This document shows, one piece after another, positions 38,090-49,665 of a stretch of DNA of 64,000 nt. Positions within the stretch are counted from its first letter, which is position 1. The number at the start of each line of letters is the position of its first letter. The translations under genes and the position numbers were made by a program. Location of the stretch: positions 32,593,424-32,657,423 of the forward strand of contig OZ021733.1 in NCBI GenBank assembly GCA_963978545.1, in the 5' to 3' direction. This stretch comes from Linyphia triangularis. Taxonomy: Eukaryota; Arthropoda; Arachnida; Araneae; Linyphiidae. The notes under the pieces were generated by a model, which made no database searches, was not told the DNA's origin, and saw only the letters and a list, made by a program, of their open reading frames with translations.

Positions 38090-40030
38090 TCAGCTATGTC
38101 GATTTTTTCTTTAGATTAGTACCACTATCTATTACGATGGTGTCCATATTTCTTAGTTGCCATAATAATTCCCTAATGTCCCCGAATCCCTGCCGCACTA
38201 ATTTTTGAACCTTTGATATTTAATTTTAATATAGTTTTAACTATTATATCTTTCTTGTAAGCAAAAATAAAATATATGAGCTTTAAATATTTGTTCTGAT
38301 TACCAGTGACCTACCATATACAAAATGATATCCAGTCAGTACTGTGTTTATTTTATTAAACCGACATTTATTGCAACGATCTTTAAGATTAATGAAGTGT
38401 TTTTATGATTTTTTAAAAGTAACTTGAAACCCTTCCCATAGTTTTCCTTCTAAACACTAGTTGAAGAAATAGTTTAATTTAAGGACCACAATTTTTTTAT
38501 ACATGGCAATAAAATGTGATTGTTGTAAAATTATTGTTCTAGTTACCACCTACATAACAGCAGATATTCAGACAATCCTTTATTGAAATCTAGTGTCATT
38601 TAAATTATTAACATTCAGATTTTTTAAGAGCTTTTCAAAGATTTCAATAACGCTTTCGTATCTATTTCTCAAACTCTAGTTTTAAAATGTTAACATAACA
38701 ACTAGATATTTCTTGAAAACGGTTGTAAAATATAAAATTAGTTATTGCTAGCCTAGTTACCAGTGACCTACCAAAAAAGATATCTTGAAAATTCTTCGTG
38801 TACATAGATTTCAATGCATTTCAAAGACATCCATATTTCTAAATGCATTTTAAAAGCCTTAAAAAGCCTACATACTACTGAACCTTGAACCTTTAGTTCT
38901 CAAGTAGTAATTTAAGAACTTAATATTTTCTAGTTATCATCGACTTACCGTATACGAAAAAATATACAGCCACTCTTTCATTTTGATAAAATACCATTTT
39001 TTTCAATGACCGACAGTTTTCCCATGTGCTTTTATTGTTTTTATAAGGTCGCCATACCTTTCTACTTTTTGGTCTTAAATCTTGAGTTTTCAAGTACCAA
39101 TTTAACGACTAAGTATCATACTAATTAAAATATTGTTCTAGTTATCAGAAAATCACCATATATATATGCTAAACACCATTACATAACATATATAACAAAA
39201 ATATCCAGACAATCCTTCATTTAGATAGAGTACCATTATTTATTGCGATAACCTCCAGTTTTTCCAAAAGAATTTGTAGTTCTTCAAATGTCCTTTACTG
39301 ATTCCTCCAAGTTCCCTACACCATTCTACTACTTGTGATAACTCCAAGTTTCCCATACCATTCCACCTCCATGTTTCTCTCACCATTCTACTGGATCTTT
39401 GATCTTGAATTTTCAAATTGAAATTCCCTGATTCAATATTATACTAATTAAAGTACTGTCCTAGTGACCAGCAACCCACCATATAAGAAAAATATCTAAC
39501 CAATCCTTCAAATAGATAGATTGCTATAATTAATTGCAATGATCTCCAGTTTTCCAAAGTGAATTTATAATTCCTCAAAGGTACTTTTATGATTCCTCAA
39601 AATTCCAAGCACCCTTTCCTATTGCTTTCCGCAGCATGGCCCTCGTGTTGCTATTGCGCCAGTAAACCTTAACCTATTGCTTTCCCATCAGATGTCCACA
39701 CCAATGCATTACTGATTCTTCCATGGCATTTAGTGATTCCTCTAAATTTCTCATACTTCTACTTTTGCTACTTTTGGATCTTTGACCTTTAATTTTCAAT
39801 TGCAATTCAACGACAAAATATTATACGATTAAAATACTGCCCTAGTAACCAGCAACCCAACATTTAAGAAAAATATTTAACCAATCCTTCAAATAGATAG
39901 ATTACTATTATTTATTACTCTGACCTCCAGTTTTCCCAAGCGAATTTATAATTCCTCAAAGGTCTTTTTCTGATTCTTCAAAGGTCCGAGCACCCTTTCC
40001 TATTGCCCTCCCATCAGGTGTCCACACCAA
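38090..40030. repeat. Degenerate tandem array, 7 or so units of variable length
   Basis: A module recurs near 38300, 38540, 38755, 38930, 39140, 39460 and 39840. It starts CTAGTTACCAG(T/C)(G/A)ACC(T/C)ACCATATA, continues AAAAATATC(C/T)A(A/G)CCAATCCTTC, ATAGATAGA(T/G)TACCATTATTTATTGC, GA(C/T)CTCCAGTTTTCC and ends with CTCAAAGG(T/A)...TGATTC. The last units (39.45-40.03 kb) are most alike, 380 bp apart. Units contain C-rich CACC and TTTCCTATTG words. Confidence 0.8.
39631..39672 (+). mobile_element. 42-bp 5'-truncated SINE (family 1 tail) with 13-bp TSD
   Basis: The insert contains GGCCCTCGTGTTGCT and GCGCCAG, matching the 3' body of the SINEs at 9.8, 28.1 and 63.1 kb. It is flanked by a perfect duplication CCTATTGCTTTCC (39618-39630 and 39673-39685). 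A paralogous array unit near 39985-40020 reads TTTCCTATTGCCCTCCCATC without the insert, giving an empty site. Confidence 0.85.
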
Positions 40031-40039
40031 GGCATTGGA

Positions 40040-40410
40040 CTTCCGCCTCATGCAGAAACACCCTTTATTTTGTCCCTCCCGCTGGGAATAAACACAATTC
40101 GTGGCAATTACAGAGTGTTGAATGTTTTATTTACAAGTAAAAATTTGATTGAAATGGAAAAGTGGCAAAAGTTCAGATAGTAAATAACTTTGAAATGAAT
40201 TCGTCTCGGCGAGGTGGAAGTATGTCAGGTAGAGCCGCAGACATGGCCCAATTTGCATAAGCTATTCTGCCCAAAACGTGCAATAGGCTGGCTCTCTTGC
40301 ATGGCTTTCCGGATGCAGATAGTGCGGTTTTCCCTCTCGAAAATATGAAATAAAAACCCGCCGAAGGTTACACTGAATCATTTCCTTTTGTGAAAATATT
40401 CCACGTCGCG
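40040..40410. promoter_or_regulatory. Less AT-rich intronic island, possible regulatory element
   Basis: Dense non-repetitive sequence just after the tandem array. It includes ATTTGCATAAGC (octamer-like), GTGGCAATTACAG (homeodomain-like) and GCGAGGTGGAAG. No open frame of note. Inference from composition and motif resemblance only. Confidence 0.3.
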
Positions 40411-41246
40411 ATGTGGTCATGACACTTTAAAAATTTAAATTTCGCCCACTTCTTTTAAGAGGATTTATAGCCTCTGGCTAAAAGTGAGGTACTAATGAAA
40501 TGAAATGGAGAGGATTCTTTCTTAACTCTGTCAAAAATGAGATTAAGAAGAACGATATGTGCGAATCTAGTAAATGATTGCATTATAGCTTGCTATAAAT
40601 TCAATGAATTCACATGACTGATCTTGATTCGATGAATAAATTTGATTTTACACTAAAAAATCCCTTCTATTTAATAGTTTTTATTTTTGTAAAAGAAATT
40701 AAATATATGAATACGCAAACGATTTATTATAAAGTTGGCTATTAATTCAATATTTTATTGTTTGTTTTAGTTGCATTAAAAAAATCCTGTTTACAAATTC
40801 TTATTGATATTTAGAAAGTATTGAATACGTGGATAAGTAAAAGAAATCACAATTTTTTAATTTAGATTACGTCTCAAAGAGTTTGGATATTGACAGCTAG
40901 AATTTTACTCCAAGATAATTTCATGCTGGATAAACGATATAATGATACCTAAATAAATGTTATATAGTTAGAAGCTCAAAAGAAAACCATTTTAAGGCTT
41001 TTAGCTCTATAGAGAAGTTTCTAACTCAAGTTGAACAAAAAGAGATTAATCGCTTGCTTGACTTGTATAATCTTGTATAATTATCTTTCTTTTTCATATA
41101 ATTAGTAGTAGCTTTTTTGTCTTCTCACTTGGATATAATTCACGCCCAGTTTTAACCAATAATAAATTAATCATAAACACATTTTAGAACATCAATAACT
41201 GTTAATAAAAATCAATAATGAATTGAAACAACGACTTAAAACTTAC

Positions 41247-41317
41247 TTTGACTGTGGAACTCTTCAATGGTTTGGAAGGATCAGGAGTATATTCAAGGGT
41301 TACACCATAAAATTGAC
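41247..41317 (-). CDS. grh: Grainyhead, internal exon (QFYGVTLEY segment)
   Basis: This 71-nt exon starts with two bases that complete the Gly codon begun in the upstream exon, then has 23 codons ending in phase 0. The acceptor is CTTTTTAG, the donor GTAAGTTTT. The peptide is [18 protein letters not shown] followed by SSTVK. In Grainyhead/GRHL proteins this segment directly follows the TYINKG motif, which here ends the previous exon, and precedes the MLMFRDEK block that starts the next. Introns on either side are 5.0 and 11.6 kb. Phase, splice sites and family order agree. Confidence 0.95.
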
Positions 41318-41636
41318 CTAAAAAGAAGTAAAATAGTACTTATATTTATATCTTGAATTCGAAATACTTAACTTTAAAATTATCCAATCATACATAGTTG
41401 GTAAATGCAGCAAAAGTTATTGTGTATATTTAAATATTTTGATTTGGTATTGGTCTAATATTATGATAATTTTTAAAATTAAGTTTTCCTCACCCCATCG
41501 CTGATAAATAACAGACATATTTAATGAATTCATGAGATTTGTATAAAAAATTAAATATAAAGTTTCAACTTTATAAAATATGGTATATTTCTGTTTAGTC
41601 ACTCTTAAAAATTACTTGCGACGAGATCGAGTCATT

Positions 41637-41820
41637 TGTGAAATTTCTTTAAAAACCTTCCATTTAATAGAACATATTATTTTAAGTATTTATATTAATC
41701 CCAATAGGAAGTAATTACTATTACAATATATGCATATTAGTTTCACATTTTTAAACAGCTCAGTGACTCATTTTTTGCGCATTGAAAAAAGGCTGCCCTA
41801 GGTACATTAGCTTTCCCTAT
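41637..41820. mobile_element. Truncated inverted copy of the 9560-10634 transposon
   Basis: Reverse-complemented, it follows 9560-9745: an ATAGGGAAAG terminus against TAGGGGAGAC, then GTACCTAGGGCAGCC against GTACCTACGGTCGCC, and a long match around GGGATTAATATAAATACTTA. It stops near GTGAAATTTC at 41637 and lacks the other terminus. Confidence 0.8.
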
Positions 41821-43086
41821 TATATTTTTGAAAATTATTAGAATTACAGATCTATTTATATTATATTAAAAAAAAAAAAATTGTGTAACTAATCATTATT
41901 TGTAAATCATTTCTCTATAACAGACTATTTAATACACTTTTTAAAATTTCGTGTAGGATACAATGGCAGGAAAGTTCTTACAACAAATCGATAAAATAAA
42001 ATTATGATAATTGCCTAATAAATTATGCTGCTATAAATTTTTTTAATTCATCTGAAAAACGTGTACAATGATGGTGAAAAGTTGTCAAAAATGCAGTAAA
42101 CGTGAGGGGGAAACTGCAAAATAGAAATTATAGTTTGAAAAAACTTAAGGTTGGCATAAAAGAGGGAGGGGTAAGTTACCCCTTTCCACTTCTCTACGGT
42201 CTTTGGGGACGATTTATGCTCAATTTAATATAGTCAATATTTAGTATGAGTCATCATAAATATATGACCAGGGTTGAGTATAAGCTGTTTTAGGTATATA
42301 CTCCAACTTATCTGCCAGTAAGGCGTATTTGTAAGTATTTGCAAATAGTTAATGAAAGTATTCATAAAACAATCTGACCCAAATCATATTATTTTCTATA
42401 ATTGATAAAAATGATGAATTTTACTTTTGAGCTTTTTATGATCAAATGAAGAGATGCCAAAGAAAAATAAATTTTTTTTTTTTTGTTTCATGCAATTTTT
42501 TCGGATTTTGTTAAAAAGATGACATGATTAATTGAAAACCGATTTACTTGTCCTCTTTTTAAAAAGTGCAATTCAATTGATAAAACTATCCTCAGCTAAA
42601 CCTTTTATGAAACATATAAAGTAATATCAAAACAATTAATCTACTTTTAAATGTAGCTTTGTAAAACTAATTATACTGTGTGAAAGATATTTCCGTATTA
42701 AAAGATATTTTTAGCAGATTTGCATTTCTAACAGATTGTAAAAACGATTTCGATATAAGACAAAAATTCATTACATTACATAAATAAAAGGAATGCCTTG
42801 ATTGAATCACTGATACATTGATTCACTTATCATTAATTCTCATCCATTCCACGAAGTTAGAGGTTGTAACTTGGCACAATAGTATCCCCCGATGATCACA
42901 AATCATCGGATTGAAAAAATTTTAGTGATTAATAAAATTAAAGATGTTTAATACCGATGATTTGTGATTAAAAAGAGTTAAAAGGGAAGTGCTCATAACT
43001 TGAAGTCTACTGAATTCATTTGAGCAAGATTTTTAATAGGTTTCTTTATTAATTCCGGAGTACAATTTCCCTTGTCTTTTTATTAA

Positions 43087-43644
43087 GGGGGTCCGGCACC
43101 TCCATAGGAGCCCATGTTAAATTCAACAACTTTGGGGGCATCTCATTTAATAACCGATTATTCAGTAATTATGAAACTTTCACAGTATAATATTTGGATA
43201 CTTTTGAATACTTTAACACGAGATTTTTGTTATTTTTTAAAAATTAAAATAATTAGGATTTTCTAAAAATATGTTTAAGAAAAATTATAAAATTTTAGAC
43301 TAATTTTTTTTTAAAGTATGCTACTTATCAATAATTCCTCGTGTTAAAGTACTTAAATACATTAGAGAAACATGTATAAAAAATTTCAAGCATTTATGTC
43401 ACATAGATTTTAAGCTATGTGCCCTCAAACATGAAAAAATGGCATTTTGAGAAATTCGACTTTGAATTTAAAAAGCATGCATTAAATACCTACATTTTGT
43501 TTACTTCAAAAAATTATTAAAAATACTTTGAAATAAGATACAATTACAAATGTGACATCATTTTAAAGACAAAAATTTATATTTTTATAAACAGTAATAA
43601 ACTTGAAATCAATAATCTGAAAATTTTTCATGTGCCGGACCCCC
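43087..43644. mobile_element. MITE with 13-bp terminal inverted repeats (558 bp)
   Basis: The ends are perfect inverted copies of GGGGGTCCGGCAC. Internal inverted words ACTTTAACACGAG and CTCGTGTTAAAGT (about 43210 and 43340) form a second symmetric pair. TTAA precedes the left end but AGGA follows the right, so a TTAA target duplication is not supported. There is no coding sequence. Confidence 0.8.
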
Positions 43645-46362
43645 AGGAGTAAAAATCGGGGAGAGAGACTAGAAAAGGCGGTGCGGGGGCATGCTTATAA
43701 TTTCAAATCTATTGACCCAATTTAGACCAGGTGTTTTTCTACGGGTATTTTAACCAAACAAAATTGTCAGGAACAATTGTTTTATTTGAATAAAAACTTG
43801 TAATTTGCGCGTATATAAATGGATTATTATTACTAAATAAGGATGGCAACAAGTATGAACTTTTGTTGTTTCTAAAAGCTAATTACAGCCCCTTTTAAAA
43901 TAAAATACTTTTTAATATGTTTAATTTTTGTCTTTATCTAACAGTACAACGTCGGGAAATGCATTTAGTAGTAAATAGGGTTATATAAGCTAATTCCAAT
44001 TTCCTGCTATCGGTCATAAAAAATTTACACAGTTATAAATTTAAAGATATTGTTTACTTGTTAAACGTTCAAAAGTAACCCATTTAAATTGAAATATAAT
44101 TTTAAATAAAAATATTTTTATGTGTTGTTTGAACTTGAAGATCTCCAACAGATGTAGACCATCAATAATCTAGATAAAAATTTAATATGATAGATTTTGA
44201 AAGGAATTAAATATTATGTATAAATCTTATTTGAGTGTATAAGTGAAGTAAATATAATAATTTCTTTCAAAAATACAGTGTAAAGTCAAAAGAGGAAATG
44301 GAATTCTGTGGCGTTTATATTTCATAAAAATTAATGTGTTCAAGTGAAACTTAACAACAATGAAATTGTTTATTCAACTAGTTATTGCGACCCATAAATC
44401 ACATCATGTGTGTACGTACACTGGGTTAAGAAAAATACATTAATTTAAGACATTTTTCATCCCCATCGTTTTGTCATGGACAAATGAATATTAGGTTGTT
44501 TATCCAAAAGAAACAAAATTTGACAGGAAAGCAGTTTTGAAGTATTTCAAATAAAGCTCAATGCAATTTTCATTAAGTTGATAGATTATAAATTAAATCA
44601 CCGTTCACATACATAACAATTTGTAATTTAAATTTAATGTTGATTATACAGGGAAATAGTGTCAAACTGTGAAATAAATTACTATTAAATAAATTATGTG
44701 CGCATATTTGAGATAACTTCTCACAATCAGTATTATCCTAACTTAAAAAATTGTTGGCTTAGTATATGTACTAGTCATTAAAATGTGTTTGCTTGTGTGA
44801 GTAAGTTTCAAATTAATCATTAAAATTTGATTGAGATTGAAGAAATTCATCAGACATTAATTTAATGAATTTTCACAATTTTTTTTACTGCTTTAAAAAT
44901 AATATTATAAGATATGAATTGAAAGAATTAAAAAGTTAAACTTGAAATGAATTACTGCTTGTAATATTAGATAATTAACACCATAACAGTTATTTTTTTA
45001 ACCTATTCTAGAACTTAAAGCCTAATTTTCTTGGTGATGTTATTTTCCTCACTTTTTAAACTTGAATCGATATAACTCTAGAACCTTATATTATAAACAT
45101 GTGTACATTTTCACGTGTAATTTTTTAATATATATCTTTAGTATGTCTTGCTAATAAATGAGTTTATTAATAGACAAATTTTTTAAAAAATTAGTCGAGT
45201 TATTGATAAATGAATTTTTTTTAAAAAAATAATAATACTTGAGATCTTTAATTAAAAATTAAATTTTTTACGAATCTTTGTGAGTTATGCAGTATATATA
45301 TATTTTTTTTTGTTGAATAATAATTTTTGGTCTTATGAAAAATAAAAATGGTTAGTAATAAATATAACAGTATTCAAACTACAATACAATATTCAAAATA
45401 CATCTCCAAAAAATTTCAAAATGTACTCTTAAAAATAGGAGATTTTATATTTTTGGGCCTTATATCCACTCAAATATAAGTATTGATAATAATTTAACTT
45501 GTTGACATCTGGTGTCAACGTTTCGGGTTAAATTGTCCACTTAATTCAAGGAGAAAACATTTCAGGTGAGCTTACAGTACCAGAATAAAATTTTGAATGA
45601 AATATTTATTGAAATTCGTAATTACTATCGAAAAAATATATATTTAAATCACATTTAAAGGAAGGTATTGCCATTCCGGAATTAATTCAATTAAATAAAA
45701 CATAATTTACACATATAATTTTATTATTAAACATATAGTTTTGATAATAACTCCCTTGTTTTTAAACACAGTGCCAACAAAATACGTGCAGCTTGCAACA
45801 CCTAAGAACGCGTACAACACCAAAATATTGAAAATTATTTAAATGCTTGTCCAACAACGAAAAAAGCATAAGAATTTAAATTCGAGAAGTAATTCGTGCG
45901 AAAAAAAATTATAAATTTACATAATGAGAAGGACATTTTTTAAATTTTATAAATAACTTCAAAATTCAATAACTGGCACATACATTCCCAATTTAATTAT
46001 ATAATTAAAGTTTGAATTAAGTGGCCAATCATGTAATCTTAAAATCTCAAAAGTCTAAACAAACAGAGCAATTCTACAAGCAGTCTATTTAGGAAATCTC
46101 CAAAATTGTTCCTCACTAGACATTTGCATTTTAATGCATCAATCTTAAATTGTTTTGTCCTTCAAAAATAAACATTTCCCGACTATTATTCCTTTGATTT
46201 CCACAAAATTTAAAAGTAAAGATGCGAGGTCGTCAAATATCGAACAAACGAATCTATCAATCACTTAAAGTTTAAACCAACATTTTGAATTACGCGAGTG
46301 AGAATTGAACTGATGAAAAACTGACAAATAAAGAAGGATTTCACCATTGAAACGAGTCTTAC

Positions 46363-46454
46363 CTTTGTTGATGTATGTTATCCTGTCATCTTCTCTTCTC
46401 TGGCTGGTTGATATTGGAGACTCCAGGATATATCGAAATCCAACTTCCGAGTGT
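46363..46454 (-). CDS. grh: Grainyhead, first exon visible ([13 protein letters not shown] segment)
   Basis: This 92-nt exon supplies one base to finish the previous codon, then 30 codons, then one base of a split Gly codon. The acceptor is TATTTTTAG and the donor GTAAGACTC. The peptide contains [14 protein letters not shown] and [12 protein letters not shown], characteristic of the N-terminal part of the CP2/Grainyhead DNA-binding domain; the arthropod protein is the closest form I know. The frame stays open into the flanking introns on both sides, so the splice junctions rather than stops define the ends. The upstream exon was not found in the 17.5 kb before the window edge. Confidence 0.96.
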
Positions 46455-46510
46455 CTAAAAATAAAACAATGGTTTAATAAGAGTTCGTTTCTCATCCTTT
46501 TTAATAAACA

Positions 46511-46738
46511 AAACACATCATTAATATATTAATAAACATAACACATCATTAATATATTAATAAACATAACCCTTCATTAATATATTAATAAACATGACAC
46601 ATCATTAATATATTAATAAACATAACACATCGTTAATATATTAATACAAATAAGACATCATTAATATATTAACAAGCACAACATATCATTAATATATTAA
46701 TAAACATAACACATCATTAATATATTAATAAACATAAT
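46511..46738. repeat. 28-bp minisatellite, 8 copies, with TTAATATATTAA palindrome
   Basis: Unit approximates ACACATCATTAATATATTAA followed by TAAACATA. Every copy retains the 12-bp perfect palindrome TTAATATATTAA, while substitutions fall almost only in the rest of the unit. It begins 57 bp upstream of the exon acceptor in gene orientation. Confidence 0.95.
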
Positions 46739-46798
46739 ATGAATCTTGCATCACTCGCGTTCATCCTCTAATATATCTCCAATCCAGAAATAGACTGA

Positions 46799-47135
46799 GA
46801 GGTGACTGCAAGTTTAGATACACCATCGAACATCAATCTGAATTTTTCATAAAATGTAGAGGAAAGCTAGTAGATTATAAATATACTGGTCTGCCGGGGA
46901 AAAATGGCCGAAACTGTTCAAAAATCGATTTTGAATGAATTGAACTAAATCCGATTGCCAAACACATCATAACTTTCTTAGTTATAAACATTCTATTTTA
47001 TTTGTTTATCCACAGTCATTTTTCAATGAGGAAGGGTACAGACGATTTCCCCTTCTCTGGCACCAAAAACTTTCATCCTTCAAAAGTGAGCCAAGTTGGA
47101 GTTAAAAATTACGTAACTGATAACGTAATATAAAA
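46799..47135. mobile_element. Second copy of the 12066-13205 transposon, one-ended
   Basis: Shared blocks in order: GTGACTGCAAGTTTAGATAC, CCATCGAACATC, TATACTGGTCTGCCGGGG, TTTTGAATGA, ATTGCCAAA, and TTCAAAAGTGAGCCAAGTTGG against TTTAAAAGTGAGTTAAGTTGG in the 12-kb copy. The match fades by about 47135. It lacks the palindrome present at 12111-12616. Confidence 0.8.
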
Positions 47136-47644
47136 ATCGAAATGCTGTGTCCCCATATATCGGATTTGAATATCAATGTATGATTAGTTTTGCAATAATT
47201 TTACATAAAAAATGTTAATTTTTATCAAAAAAACTTATAGACGATAATATTAAAAAATATATGTTAATGTGTATTTTATTGCATATATTTTGAGCTGTAA
47301 ATATAGAAGATTGGCCTTCTACTTATGCGATTTCCTTTTTTTACGCAAACGTTTTTGCATTTGTATTAATAAGAACGCGATTTCTAAAAGGCGGAAATAT
47401 GCACAATTAATGGGCATTTTTGAGCAATAATAGAAACTGCTAAAGACGTAATTTTTATCAAAGCCATAATATTTAAAAATTAAATAAAAGTGATCTCGAT
47501 ACGACATTGGGTAACGCTGTAATACCTTTATCACACAATGGCCGCCACCTAAAAGCCTTAACCTAAATGGTGAACGCGAATGATTCCAGATTCACATTGA
47601 TACAATACCGAAAACGTGCACATTCTGAAAAACCATGTTAATAA

Positions 47645-48041
47645 CCCATTAATGCCTAGCGTCCCTTTTTAGGGACGCTTTGATAAAACGCTCACAATTT
47701 TTACTAAATCTACCTTTAAACTTAAAAATTGCTGAAATATATTCTTTAGTGTTTGTTTCAACTTATTTGAGGTAGATGACATCACAGATTTGTGTTGCAC
47801 GCTACCAAGTGGTTATAATTTTTAGTTGTTCTCGAAATATCCTGTTATTCGTAATGACAAGGTTGTAATACTAAGATTTTATATTATTTATCATTCCATT
47901 AATTTGAATTTTGAGAATGTGATTATTTATACTATTCTTTAGTTTACGTATTTTTGGAATTTCTATTTTTTTAATATTTTGATTGTGTTTATTGAAATAT
48001 GCGAATGTCCCTTTTTAGGGACAGTAGGCACGAATGCCCAC
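47645..48041. mobile_element. piggyBac-like terminal pair with 20-nt hairpins
   Basis: The left end reads CCCATTAATGCCTAGC followed by a perfect hairpin GCGTCCCTTTTTAGGGACGC (47659-47678). The right end, at 48006-48041, is an inverted version: TGTCCCTTTTTAGGGACA then TAGGCACGAATGCCCA. A third terminus in the left orientation is at 49633-49665. Either this is a 0.4-kb MITE, or it is the left end of the transposase element just downstream with an internal inverted repeat. TTAA lies near but not against the left end. Confidence 0.7.
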
Positions 48042-48558
48042 GTTGATTCCCTCTTCGGTGAATATGGTTTTAGGTCGTTTGTATTACAACGGGATCGTAT
48101 AATTGTTTGAAAAATAAACTCGCATTGATACACAAATTAGTTTTTAATCATTATATATTGTTTTATTGAAGTAATGTAATATTTATGTTAATTTAAATTG
48201 TCATTTTATATATTTTTTCAATAATTTTTGATAAAGTGCATTAGTTCAATATGTTAAAAACGTTACTGATGCGTCTCTTTATCAAATTTAAAGTTCTTTA
48301 TTAAACCTTTAAATATATTAGTTTACTACAACTTTAAAATGATATTTATCAAATTATTGTTGCATTAGTAAAAAATACGCTAAGGTAATTAAATAGATGC
48401 AGTAATTATCTTTTTTTTAAATATCTTTTTTCTTTCTTTTTTTTGTGAGATCGTCATCATTTATTGTCGTTACTCGTAATTTTACTTCCACCAACAACTA
48501 CTCGATAAATTTGAAATACATTATTTTATTGATCCAATTGTAGAATTTAGTTTTAAAA

Positions 48559-49290
48559 ACTGACTTTTGAAGTTGTTTTGGTACTACTGGAATAGTTGCC
48601 TGACAATGAAGTATTCAAAGATGCAGATATTTGCATATGTTCAACTTCTAAAGAAAATGATTTAACGGGTGAGCAGAGTCGACCAAAAGATTTTGTAGAA
48701 GTTGATAGGTTGTCTGGCCAACAACAATTACGTGCATCAGCTGCTGTTACTATCAAAAGAATAAAACGAGAAAAAAAGTATTGATGACATTGAATTGTCG
48801 TCCTGAACTGACAGGCAAACGGAGCAGCCTCCTCCAAATAAGCATGTGAGGAAAACAAATTTAGTTAAAAGAAGATGGATCAACACAGATATATCAACTA
48901 GCAAAAACAGAACTGTTCGTTGAAAGTGCTAAAGCCAGGGTTTTTGAAAACGAGCTAGTTACCAATATCTGTTTGAACAATTTATTTCAGATGAAGTGTT
49001 AGACTTCATTGTCTTCCAATATATTCTGTATGATCAATAAAAGGGCAATACAACGTTTAGTATGACACGCAATGAGCTAGATCTTTTTCTTTTGCCATTT
49101 TTTTAACAAGTGGATACCCCAATGACGACATTATTAGTATTGTTCAAAATTCTGCAATGAGCAGAAACATATTTGAACACCTAATCCAGTACTTGTAATT
49201 GACAAACAAAATTTCTCTAAATAAGGAAGCCAAATACGCAAAAAACAGTGAGTCACGTAAACTGAATGATTTATTAGAACTTTAATGCTA
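48559..49290 (+). pseudogene. Broken piggyBac-type transposase, N-terminal half
   Basis: The plus-strand translation resembles the start of piggyBac/PGBD-type transposases (DDE_Tnp_1_7 family). An acidic, low-complexity N-terminal part near 48596-48784 is followed by RRWINTDISTSKNR, then FEQFISDEVLDFIV near 48970-49015. TRNELDLF and NSAMSRNIFEHLIQYL follow, then a segment reading NKEAKYAK. Reading it requires several frame changes and passes multiple stops. The catalytic Asp residues and the cysteine-rich C-terminus are absent, so the copy is dead and truncated. It lies between termini bearing GTCCCTTTTTAGGGAC hairpins, which probably belong to the same family. The minus-strand open frame at 48858-48553 is its antisense shadow. 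Confidence 0.8.
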
Positions 49291-49451
49291 TTTAAATTAG
49301 TATAATCATTTTAAAATCCAATATTATACTAACTAATTTAATTAGTGTGTTATAGATATTTGTATTAACTAGTATAATTCATGTATTTCAACACAAATCT
49401 CTTTGATTTAATTACAAGAAAGAAGGATTTTTACCCTTCAACTGATTAATT

Positions 49452-49485
<34 letters not shown>

Positions 49486-49632
49486 TAAAAAAATAAATTT
49501 TTTTATTATAAAAACTTATTTTGTTTGTAAAATATGTTTTCTTGCTTACAATAAGATATCTGACAAAAAAAATTAATTCCTTAACAGTATATCAAAGCAG
49601 AGTCAATATCATCTTACAAGAAAAACTACGTA

Positions 49633-49665
49633 CCCATTCGTGCCTAGCGTCCCTTTTTAGGGACG
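49633..49665. mobile_element. Third piggyBac-like terminus with CGTCCCTTTTTAGGGACG hairpin
   Basis: CCCATTCGTGCCTAGCGTCC continuing into TTTTTAGGGACG. It has the same orientation as the 47645 terminus and lies 340 bp downstream of the transposase remnant. A closing inverted partner to its right was not found. Confidence 0.75.

Larger units (their letters stand above)
29652..41246 (-). other. grh: 11.6-kb grh intron
   Basis: Donor GTAAGTTT at 41246, acceptor TTTTTTAG above 29651. It holds a dispersed repeat at 30 kb, a three-unit tandem array at 31 kb, less AT-rich islands at 32.2-32.7, 34.4-35.2 and 40.0-40.4 kb, and the array at 38.1-40.0 kb. I see nothing specific at 31420-32150, 32730-34420, 35630-38080 and 40415-41246. 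A single GACCGGTT word near 36725 resembles a Grainyhead site but one occurrence is not evidence. Confidence 0.85.
41318..46362 (-). other. grh: 5.0-kb grh intron
   Basis: Donor GTAAGACTC, acceptor CTTTTTAG. It contains a truncated transposon copy (41637-41820) and a MITE (43087-43644). Sequence on both sides of the MITE (around 42975 and 43690) carries similar TGCT(C/T)ATAA(C/T)TT(G/C)AA(G/A)TCTA-type words in direct order. Otherwise AT-rich with no gene seen at 41830-43080 and 43740-46260. Confidence 0.85.

Noticed and set aside
46511..46738. CRISPR-like array
   Set aside because: The repeats are contiguous with no unique spacers, in an animal intron. It is a minisatellite.
48553..48858. 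101-codon minus-strand open frame
   Set aside because: Antisense to the piggyBac-type transposase remnant, whose plus-strand reading matches the family.
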